DNA of 33,003 nt from an uncultured Pelagibacteraceae bacterium. Lineage in GTDB: Bacteria; Pseudomonadota; Alphaproteobacteria; Pelagibacterales; Pelagibacteraceae. Numbering within the stretch: position 1 is the first letter of the stretch; every line of letters starts with the position of its first letter. Positions 1 through 6,389 of the stretch are shown here, piece after piece. Both the position numbers and the translations under genes were made by a program. The DNA lies in NCBI GenBank assembly GCA_902538525.1, contig CACBFA010000008.1:1-33003 (forward strand), in the 5' to 3' direction. The notes beneath the pieces were generated by a model. It was given only the letters and a program-made list of their open reading frames with translations, did no database searches and was not told where the DNA came from.

Positions 1-633
1 TCTGCAATTAGTAAAAGTTGGAGAAAAGGTAGAATATTCATTGCTGGAGATGCTGCGCACTTGATGCCACCTTTTATGGGCCAAGGAATGTGCGCAGGAA
101 TAAGAGATGTTTCAAACTTGGCATGGAAAATATCTCATTGTTTAAAGAATAATCATTCTGATAAATTACTTAATACATATCAAAGTGAAAGATATTCAAA
201 TGTAAAAGAGTATGTAAGCACAACTATGAGAATGGGTTCATTTATAAATGCTGTCAGCTCAACAAAAATTACAAAAAATATTTCTTCAAATAAAGAAGGA
301 GTAAAATCTATGAAATCCATTAAGCCAAAACTGGGCAAAGGACTTGGAAAAGTTAATGATAAACTTCGAGGTAAAATATTCCCTCAATTTAAATTAAAAA
401 ATGGAAAAAATTTAGATGAAAAATTTTCTTCAAAACCTATTGTAATAATTTCACCAAAATTAAAGAAAAAAATTTCCAATAAAATTAATTATGTACTATC
501 TAATAGTGTAAATGGCTTAAGTGAGTATCTTAATAATATAAAATCTGAGGGACTTATAGTTAGACCAGACAGATTTATAATTAGTTCTATAAAATCTAAT
601 AAAATTTCAAAAATAAAAAATTATTCAATTTAG
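1..633 (+). CDS. FAD-dependent aromatic-ring monooxygenase (MhpA/PheA-TfdB type), 3' part only
   Basis: The reading frame is open from base 1, so the gene starts upstream; 210 C-terminal residues are visible. About 17 residues in is the GDAAH motif followed by LMPPFMGQGM and a conserved downstream helix (AGIRDVSNLAWKI). This is the FAD ribityl-binding segment of class A flavoprotein hydroxylases such as 3-(3-hydroxyphenyl)propionate hydroxylase. These enzymes use NAD(P)H and O2 to hydroxylate phenolic acids. The tail after residue 100 is Lys/Asn-rich and only loosely like the family's C-terminal domain. The last 9 bases overlap the end of the convergent BKACE gene. The BKACE neighbour would fit an acid-degradation setting, but the substrate cannot be read from this fragment. 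An ATG at 61 is internal and not the true start. Confidence 0.85.
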   Translation, partial: SAISKSWRKGRIFIAGDAAHLMPPFMGQGMCAGIRDVSNLAWKISHCLKNNHSDKLLNTYQSERYSNVKEYVSTTMRMGSFINAVSSTKITKNISSNKEGVKSMKSIKPKLGKGLGKVNDKLRGKIFPQFKLKNGKNLDEKFSSKPIVIISPKLKKKISNKINYVLSNSVNGLSEYLNNIKSEGLIVRPDRFIISSIKSNKISKIKNYSI

Positions 634-1410
634 ATTTAATTCCTCTTTTATAATTTTTATTTTTGTTTCATTATCTTGAGCAATTTCACCTGAAGGAAGA
701 TATAATGAATTTTCAAATCCAATTCTTATTTTTCCACCAAGTCTTATTGCTTCTTTCAAACAAATAAATTCTTCTTTTTCAAAAGCGCATATAGCCCAAT
801 CTGCTTGAAATTTATTTTTTTCTAATTTTTCTAAATATAAAGGTATTTTATTTGGATCACTAATTTTACCAGTATAGTGACCGATTACAAATAAGCACCA
901 CGAGTTATCTTTTTCAATTTCAGATTTATTTAAAACATTTGAAAGTAAATCTATATCCTCTGGTTCATGACAAATATGTTGAACATTAATTTTTTCATCA
1001 AATAAATATTTATACAGTTTTATATCTTCATCAGTAGGATTTCTGCTTGGAATTAATTCTCTAATTGCAATTGATATTCCTGGTGGCTTAACATCGTATG
1101 CATATTTACGCATTTCACCTGGTGAATATCTACCTACAGCCTCAGTAGTAACTTGTAAGTGCATGTTAGGAACTATCTTATTTAATTTTATTAATGCTTC
1201 ACTGCAGTCATTAGCGTCTAATATATGTTGGCTATTTTTATCTCTGATGTGGAAATGAATTGCCTCAGCACCTGCTTCGTATGATAATTTTGCGGTATTA
1301 ACAATTTCATCAATAGTTATAGGAACTTTTGGATGATCCTTCTTCATAGGTCTCACTCCGTTGGGTGCCACCATAATTTTTGGGAGTTCTTTTGGTTGAT
1401 AAAATTGCAT
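625..1410 (-). CDS. BKACE family beta-keto acid cleavage enzyme (DUF849)
   Basis: This 261-aa TIM-barrel-type protein belongs to the family of 3-keto-5-aminohexanoate cleavage enzyme (Kce). Members condense a beta-keto acid with acetyl-CoA and release acetoacetate plus a new CoA ester, using Zn2+. Visible marks are the N-terminal MVAPNGVRP, the metal-binding H-x-H at His52/His54 (AIHFHIRD), and the C-terminal GGKIRIGFEN, whose Glu233 matches the family's G(L/F)E(D/N) motif. Length is slightly below the usual 270-310 aa. It is convergent with the preceding monooxygenase (9-bp overlap) and divergent from the DAO oxidase, with 64 bp between the start codons for both promoters. The beta-keto acid cannot be told; the family is functionally diverse. 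Confidence 0.85.
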   Translation of the reverse strand: MQFYQPKELPKIMVAPNGVRPMKKDHPKVPITIDEIVNTAKLSYEAGAEAIHFHIRDKNSQHILDANDCSEALIKLNKIVPNMHLQVTTEAVGRYSPGEMRKYAYDVKPPGISIAIRELIPSRNPTDEDIKLYKYLFDEKINVQHICHEPEDIDLLSNVLNKSEIEKDNSWCLFVIGHYTGKISDPNKIPLYLEKLEKNKFQADWAICAFEKEEFICLKEAIRLGGKIRIGFENSLYLPSGEIAQDNETKIKIIKEELNLN

Positions 1411-1474
1411 AATTAAAGTCTACTCTTTTTTGAAAAAAATAAATAATATTTTTAACAAATAAACTATTATTCAA

Positions 1475-2779
1475 TTGGATTTAATTAACGACAATTCCTG
1501 TGGGTGGACAAATCAACTTCCTGAAAGAAGTAATATTAAATTACTAGATCAAGATATTTACTGTGATTATTTGATTGTAGGAGCTGGGTATACGGGATTG
1601 TCAGCTGCCAGAAAACTTTCAGACATAAAAAAAGATAAAAAAATTGTTCTCATTGATGCCCAATTAGCAGGAGAGGGTGGTAGCTCAAGAAATTCAGGTT
1701 ATCTTGTTGATACTACATTGAATGATGGTTTTACATCAAATAGCGATAAAGAGAATTATTTAAAAAAAACAAAAATATACCATTTAGGTATAGAGGCTGT
1801 GAGAAAATTTATAAAAGAATATCAAGTTGATTGTGATTGGAATGAATGTGGAAAATATTTTGCTTCTTCGAAAGAACAGGATGAGACAAAAGCTCAATCG
1901 TTCAGTAAATTATTAAATAGTCTTGGTTTTAAAAATAGAATTTTGTTTAACAAAGAGTTAACTGAAAAATTGGGAACGCCTTTTTATAAAATTGGAGTTT
2001 TTACCTCAGGAGGAATACTTTTAAACCCTGGTAAATTAGCTAGAGCAATGGTTGATACTTTACCAGATAATGTAAAAGTATATGAAAATTCACAAATTAA
2101 CGGTTGGAAAAAGATTAACAACAAAATTGAATGTTTTACAAAAAAAAACAAAATAACAACTAAAAAAATCATATTTTGCACAAACGGTTTTTTGAAATCT
2201 TTAAAAGTAAAAAAAAATTATAGCTTTCCAATTACATTAACTGCCAGTCTTACGAGAAAACTAACAGATAAAGAGTTTAAAGATATAGGATCTCCAAAAG
2301 AATGGGGCGTTCTTCCAATAAGACCTATGGGTGCTACAATTAGAATGACTAAAGATAGGAGAATACTTATAAGAAACACTGCAGAGTTAAGAAACCCTTT
2401 TTCAATGAATAGAAATGAATTAAATAAAAGAGTTGCAATTCATAAAAAAGGTATCAAAAAAAGATTTAAACAATTACCTGATAATATAATAGAGAGCAGT
2501 TGGTCAGGGATTGTATGTAGAAGTGGTAATAGCTCTCAAATATTTGAAAAAATTGATGATAATATTTTTAGCGCAGGCTGTTACAATGGATCTGGAATTG
2601 GAGTAGGAACACTATTCGGTGAACAAATAGCTCTAATGGCCTCTAATCAACAATCTAATGAAATTGAAGTAATACAACAAAGAAAAAAACCAAACTGGTT
2701 ACCACCACAACCCTTTTTAAATTTAGGAATATACACTAGATTAGCTTACGAAAGGATAAAAGCTCAAACTGAAATTTAA
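1475..2779 (+). CDS. FAD-dependent amine/amino-acid oxidoreductase (DAO family, PuuB/OrdL-like)
   Basis: A 434-aa protein with the dinucleotide-binding GAGYTGLSAA motif at about residues 36-45, then a GGSSRNSGY segment typical of gamma-glutamylputrescine oxidase-like DAO enzymes. Near the C-terminus, GCYNGSGIGVGT closes the FAD site. Family members oxidise amines or N-substituted amino acids, giving an aldehyde or imine and H2O2 or reduced acceptor. The start is TTG: no in-frame ATG lies near it, and the family's pre-Rossmann segment (W-x-N-x-LP) begins about 12 residues in. The stop overlaps the next start by one base (TAATG), so it is translationally coupled to the 68-aa protein and then the aminotransferase. 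That operon suggests amine or amino-acid catabolism. The substrate is unknown. Confidence 0.85.
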   Translation: MDLINDNSCGWTNQLPERSNIKLLDQDIYCDYLIVGAGYTGLSAARKLSDIKKDKKIVLIDAQLAGEGGSSRNSGYLVDTTLNDGFTSNSDKENYLKKTKIYHLGIEAVRKFIKEYQVDCDWNECGKYFASSKEQDETKAQSFSKLLNSLGFKNRILFNKELTEKLGTPFYKIGVFTSGGILLNPGKLARAMVDTLPDNVKVYENSQINGWKKINNKIECFTKKNKITTKKIIFCTNGFLKSLKVKKNYSFPITLTASLTRKLTDKEFKDIGSPKEWGVLPIRPMGATIRMTKDRRILIRNTAELRNPFSMNRNELNKRVAIHKKGIKKRFKQLPDNIIESSWSGIVCRSGNSSQIFEKIDDNIFSAGCYNGSGIGVGTLFGEQIALMASNQQSNEIEVIQQRKKPNWLPPQPFLNLGIYTRLAYERIKAQTEI

Positions 2780-2985
2780 TGAAAAAAAATTTAAAGCTTA
2801 TAGTTTTTTTAGTATTAGGAATTATAGCTCTTTACATCTCAACTAATTATTATAACGATTTTAATAGAAGCAAAACTATTAAAGCATGTATAATTGGAAA
2901 AGCTGAATTAGATTCTAAAAAAACTAAAGAGGACAGATTATCAAATGAACAAATTAAAAAATTTTGTGAAGATCAAATAAAATGA
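2779..2985 (+). CDS. Small single-pass membrane protein, function unknown
   Basis: A 68-aa protein with basic MKKN, one hydrophobic helix at about residues 6-24 (LIVFLVLGIIALYIST), then a charged soluble tail with two cysteines (Cys37, Cys63). I do not recognise the family. It is probably real because it sits between two metabolic genes with a 1-nt overlap upstream (TAATG) and a 4-nt overlap downstream (ATGA). The topology suggests a membrane anchor with the tail in the periplasm. A functional link to the oxidase or aminotransferase is only inferred from operon position. Confidence 0.6.
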   Translation: MKKNLKLIVFLVLGIIALYISTNYYNDFNRSKTIKACIIGKAELDSKKTKEDRLSNEQIKKFCEDQIK

Positions 2986-4130
2986 TGAAAAAATCAAAAA
3001 GATCAGATGTTGATCCATTTATTGTAATGGATGTAATGGAGTCTGCTAGAATTGCAGAGGAAAAAGGTAAAGATATAATTCATATGGAGGTAGGGCAGCC
3101 AGGAACACCAGCGCCTAAGATTGCGAAAGATTATATTACAAATGAGATAAATAAAAATAATCTTGGTTACACAGTATCACTTGGTCTACCAGCTTTAAGA
3201 GCAAAAATTTCAAAGTTATATGGAGATTGGTACAATCTAGATTTAAATCCAAATAGAATAGTAGTTACAACAGGGTCTTCTGGAGCCTTTATATTATCGT
3301 TTTCGGCATTGTTTGATAGTGGAGACAGAGTTGGAATTGGATCTCCAAGTTATCCTAGCTATAGACAAATACTAAAATCACTAAGTTTGGAAACTGTAGA
3401 TATTCAAACTAAACTTCAAAATAGATTTCAACCTGTTCCAGAAGATATTACAAATAATAATTTAAATGGAATTCTTGTTGCATCGCCTGCAAATCCAACT
3501 GGTTCTATGCTGGATAAACAATCTTTAGAGAATTTAATTAATACTGCAAATGAAAACAATGTAAGCTTTATTAGTGATGAAATTTATCATGGAATTCAAT
3601 ATGAAAATAATCCAACTTCAGCTTTAGAGATTACAGATAATTGTTATGTAATTAATTCTTTTTCAAAGTACTTTTCAATGACTGGTTGGCGAATAGGTTG
3701 GATGGTTGTACCAGATGAACATGTTAGACAAGTAGAAAGACTTTCACAAAATTTGTTTGTTTGCCCACCACACGCAAGTCAAGTTACAGCCCTTGCTTCT
3801 TTAGATGCAAATGAAGAGTTACAATCAAATGTAGAAGTATATAAAAAAAATAGAGAGATACTTTTAGAAGAATTACCTAAGGCAGGATTAAAAAAGTTTT
3901 CACCACCTGATGGAGCTTTTTACATCTATGTTGATATTTCTGAATATTCAAATGATAGCTTAGCTTTTTGTAAAAAAGTTTTAGATGAAGCAAATGTTGC
4001 TATAACACCAGGAATTGATTTTGATCAAAAAAGAGGAAATTCTACTATCCGATTCTCATATGCAAGAAGCACAAAAGATATAATAGAAGGGGCTAAGAGA
4101 ATTAAAGATTTTATGTCTAAAAATTATTAA
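2982..4130 (+). CDS. PLP-dependent class I/II aminotransferase (AspC-like)
   Basis: A 382-aa fold-type I aminotransferase. Readable active-site elements are YTVSLGLPALR (Tyr63), NPTG at 171-174, SDEIYHG with PLP-binding Asp199, the Schiff-base lysine in NSFSKYFSMTGWRIGW (Lys229), and the C-terminal carboxylate-binding Arg in IRFSYA. These enzymes move an amino group between an amino acid and a 2-oxo acid with PLP in the cytoplasm. The chain resembles aspartate/aromatic aminotransferases of the subgroup common in alphaproteobacteria; exact specificity is open. Last gene of the DAO operon: it starts inside the stop of the 68-aa gene (a second ATG follows directly at 2985) and is followed at once by a strong terminator. 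Confidence 0.88.
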   Translation: MMKKSKRSDVDPFIVMDVMESARIAEEKGKDIIHMEVGQPGTPAPKIAKDYITNEINKNNLGYTVSLGLPALRAKISKLYGDWYNLDLNPNRIVVTTGSSGAFILSFSALFDSGDRVGIGSPSYPSYRQILKSLSLETVDIQTKLQNRFQPVPEDITNNNLNGILVASPANPTGSMLDKQSLENLINTANENNVSFISDEIYHGIQYENNPTSALEITDNCYVINSFSKYFSMTGWRIGWMVVPDEHVRQVERLSQNLFVCPPHASQVTALASLDANEELQSNVEVYKKNREILLEELPKAGLKKFSPPDGAFYIYVDISEYSNDSLAFCKKVLDEANVAITPGIDFDQKRGNSTIRFSYARSTKDIIEGAKRIKDFMSKNY

Positions 4131-4176
4131 AAGGGGTCAGCTCAATTGGTTATTACCAAAAGAGCTCCCCTTTTTT
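4131..4176 (+). terminator. Rho-independent terminator of the DAO-aminotransferase operon
   Basis: Directly after the aminotransferase stop. The 5' arm AAGGGG, a TC bulge, AGCTC, an AA/AA internal loop and an inner TTGGT stem pair with ACCAA, GAGCT and CCCCTT, closing on a TATT tetraloop and running into six T. GC-rich stem plus U-tract is the classic intrinsic terminator form. Confidence 0.85.
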
Positions 4177-4478
4177 ATGCCATTTTGGCCAAATCCATCA
4201 AATGGATTTAGTTTGTGTTATTTTTAATATGTGATATCTCACCAGCTAAGTGTCAGGTGGCGTTATTCTAAACATTTGCACCTCCTTCACTTACAAAAAT
4301 AAGTTTTAGGTAGGTTGTATTCAACAAATTTATTTCTATTTTTTATAAATATATTATTTGAATACAACCTATCTCTTTAGTAAATTCTCGATATCAAAAT
4401 AATCGAAATAATCCCAAACTCTTAAATGAAACTTATGTCACAGAGACAGATAATAAATATATTTGTAATTAAAATCTC
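4177..4478. other. Gene-free region with several hairpins, possible non-coding RNA
   Basis: No plausible reading frame was found on either strand. It holds a perfect 8-bp hairpin with a 3-nt loop (AAATCCAT/ATGGATTT, 4191-4209), an alternative CACC...GGTG pairing around 4240-4260, an AGGTG/CACCT pairing (4255-4259 with 4279-4283), and the long inverted repeat listed separately. No tRNA, 6S or SRP RNA signature was recognised. Unusually long for a genome packed this tightly. Confidence 0.45.
4308..4374. repeat. 17-bp inverted repeat with A/T-rich 33-nt centre
   Basis: Arms 4308-4324 and 4358-4374 pair over 17 positions (16 Watson-Crick, one G-T); the central 14 bp (TAGGTTGTATTCAA and its complement) are perfect. 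The centre is nearly all A/T. It could be a bidirectional transcription stop, a stem of an RNA, or a protein-binding or recombination site. There is no T-tract directly after the 3' arm, which argues against a simple terminator on the plus strand. Confidence 0.7.
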
Positions 4479-4670
4479 ATGAAAACAATATTTGTTATAG
4501 GTTCAAAAAAACATACTCTAAAGTACACAAGAAAAATGCCCGAAGGTGAAGTTAAGAAAATGAAATCTTTTGTTACAAACAAAGGGCAAAAGCTTGAAAA
4601 AACTTCAAAATTTAAAATTTTAAAAGTATCAGACGACAAAACTTCAAGAACTTTCAAAATCAGTCTTTAA
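4479..4670 (+). CDS. Small basic hypothetical protein
   Basis: A 63-aa Lys/Thr-rich protein (begins MKTIFVIGSKKHTL, ends TFKISL) with alternating beta-like strands and no membrane segment or cysteine. I do not recognise the family. It ends 9 bases before the photolyase start, so the two are probably cotranscribed. An opposite-strand frame of similar length (4469-4657) looks like a shadow: its translation is Phe/Val-rich and begins with no ribosome-binding site. The high positive charge would allow nucleic-acid binding, but that is a guess. Confidence 0.6.
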   Translation: MKTIFVIGSKKHTLKYTRKMPEGEVKKMKSFVTNKGQKLEKTSKFKILKVSDDKTSRTFKISL

Positions 4671-4679
4671 TTATTTAAA

Positions 4680-6137
4680 ATGAACAAAATCGTATGGTTC
4701 AGGAACGATCTACGTTTATCTAATAATGATGCATTTAACGAAGCGGCAAAATCAGGAAAGATTTTACCAATTTACATATTTGATAATGAGTATCATAAAC
4801 TACCTACATCAAGCTCATTCCATCTAGATTTTTTAAAATCATCATTAGAAGACTTAAAAAAAACATTAAGTGAAAAATATAATGCTAAACTCAATATATA
4901 TTACGGAGATACATTAGAAATTTTAAGTCATTTAATTAATAAATTTAAAATAAATGAGGTTTATTCAAATATAATATTTAAGAACATGTATATAACTAAC
5001 TTAGATAAAGAGGTTAGTTTTTTATTTAAAGAAAAAAATATTGATTGGAAAATATCAAATCAATTTGGTGTTCAATTAAATCATAGAATAAGAAATAAAT
5101 GGTCATATAATTGGAATAAATTTATAGATAGTGAAAGCGTAAATTCAAATTTAAATTGTGAGTTTATTTCAGATAATTATGTAGAGGATTTATCAAAAAT
5201 AGAAACAAATAATTTAGAAAATGGAAAAATTCAAGTTGGTGGAAGACAAAATGCACTTCAACTTTTAGATTCTTTCCTTAATGATAGATCAGAAAATTAC
5301 CAAAAAGAAATGTCTTCACCAATAACAGGAGAAACTTCTTGTTCTAGATTAAGCCCTCATATTGCATTTGGAAATATTTCTATTAAAGAAATTTTTAAAA
5401 AAACTAATGATAAGTTAAAATCCAATTTATCTTTTTCAAAAAAGAAATCCTTAATTGCTTTTAAAAGTCGATTAGCCTGGCACTGTCATTTTATTCAAAA
5501 GTTATATGATGAACCAGAAATTGAATTTAGAAATATGAACAGCGCTTACAATGGAATAAGAGAAAATGATTTTAATGAAGAATATCACTCAGCATGGAAA
5601 AATGGAACTACTGGTTATCCATTTGTTGATGCTTGCATGAGATACCTTAGAACTAATGGATGGATTAATTTTAGAATGAGAGCAATGTTAGTTTCATTTG
5701 CGTCTTATCAATTATGGCTTGATTGGAAAAAAACATCAAAACATTTAGCAAAATTATTTACAGATTATGAGCCAGGTATTCATTATTCACAATTTCAAAT
5801 GCAATCAGGAACAACAGGAATAAATTCAATAAGAATTTACAATCCAATTAAACAATCAATTGATCAAGATCCTACAGGAGATTTTATTAAAAAATGGGTT
5901 CCAGAATTAAAAAATATTCCAGGAAAATTAATTCATGAACCATGGAAATTAACATTCATTGAACAAAAGGGAATAAATTTAGAAATTGGTAAAGATTATC
6001 CATTGCCAATAGTCGATAATAAAATATCAACAAAAATTGCGAAAGAAAAAATCTGGAATGTTAAAAAAACAACAGAAGCAAAAGTTATTTCAGCTGAAGT
6101 ATTAAATAAACACGCTAGTTTATCTCAAAGAAGATAA
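4680..6137 (+). CDS. Photolyase/cryptochrome family flavoprotein
   Basis: A 485-aa protein with an N-terminal Rossmann-like antenna domain ([16 protein letters not shown], residues 3-18) and a C-terminal all-helical FAD domain (about 210-420). FAD-domain marks are [18 protein letters not shown] (217-234), [16 protein letters not shown] with Trp306, [11 protein letters not shown] (326-336) and the RIYNP strand. Photolyases repair UV pyrimidine dimers with blue light, useful in surface ocean. The segment at 366-380 ([15 protein letters not shown]) differs from E. coli PhrB: in an ungapped reading PhrB Asn378, Trp382 and Trp384 correspond to Gly366, Ser370 and Phe372, so the usual FAD-proximal tryptophan is missing. 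It may be a divergent photolyase or a cryptochrome-like sensor. Cotranscribed with the 63-aa gene. Confidence 0.88.
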   Translation: MNKIVWFRNDLRLSNNDAFNEAAKSGKILPIYIFDNEYHKLPTSSSFHLDFLKSSLEDLKKTLSEKYNAKLNIYYGDTLEILSHLINKFKINEVYSNIIFKNMYITNLDKEVSFLFKEKNIDWKISNQFGVQLNHRIRNKWSYNWNKFIDSESVNSNLNCEFISDNYVEDLSKIETNNLENGKIQVGGRQNALQLLDSFLNDRSENYQKEMSSPITGETSCSRLSPHIAFGNISIKEIFKKTNDKLKSNLSFSKKKSLIAFKSRLAWHCHFIQKLYDEPEIEFRNMNSAYNGIRENDFNEEYHSAWKNGTTGYPFVDACMRYLRTNGWINFRMRAMLVSFASYQLWLDWKKTSKHLAKLFTDYEPGIHYSQFQMQSGTTGINSIRIYNPIKQSIDQDPTGDFIKKWVPELKNIPGKLIHEPWKLTFIEQKGINLEIGKDYPLPIVDNKISTKIAKEKIWNVKKTTEAKVISAEVLNKHASLSQRR

Positions 6138-6140
6138 AAT

Positions 6141-6278
6141 TTAATTACCGTAAGGAATTCCAACTAATTTTCCATTTTCGTTATAAAAATAAAAAAAGTT
6201 GGGGTTTATTACTTTTGCCTTTTTTGAAAGCGTTTTAGATTTATTTATTGATTTATTTTTTTTTAATTTACGTTTCAC
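6141..6278 (-). CDS. 45-aa basic micro-protein
   Basis: The minus strand reads a 45-codon frame from GTG at 6278 to TAA at 6141. It encodes a very Lys-rich N-terminus (KRKLKKNKSINKSK) and an ordered-looking C-terminus rich in aromatics and glycine (NPNFFYFYNENGKLVGIPYGN spans residues 25-45). The amphipathic pattern and Gly-Ile-Pro-Tyr-Gly ending look protein-like rather than random A/T. It is tail-to-tail with the photolyase gene, leaving only 3 nt. No ATG is in frame upstream, so GTG is the best start. Family unknown; it may bind nucleic acid. Confidence 0.5.
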   Translation of the reverse strand: MKRKLKKNKSINKSKTLSKKAKVINPNFFYFYNENGKLVGIPYGN

Positions 6279-6389
6279 TAATTCATAATAATAAAAAAAA
6301 TTAAGTAAACTATTGATAACTTTTCAACCCAGATATGCATTTATTCTTAATCAATAAATTCAAATTAAGTATATCTATTCATTTACCTT

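Noticed and set aside
4308-4374. Inverted repeat as an integron attC site or transposon end pair
   Set aside because: The arms lack the attC core pattern (GTTRRRY/RYYYAAC), there are no flanking target duplications that I can see, and no integrase or transposase lies nearby.
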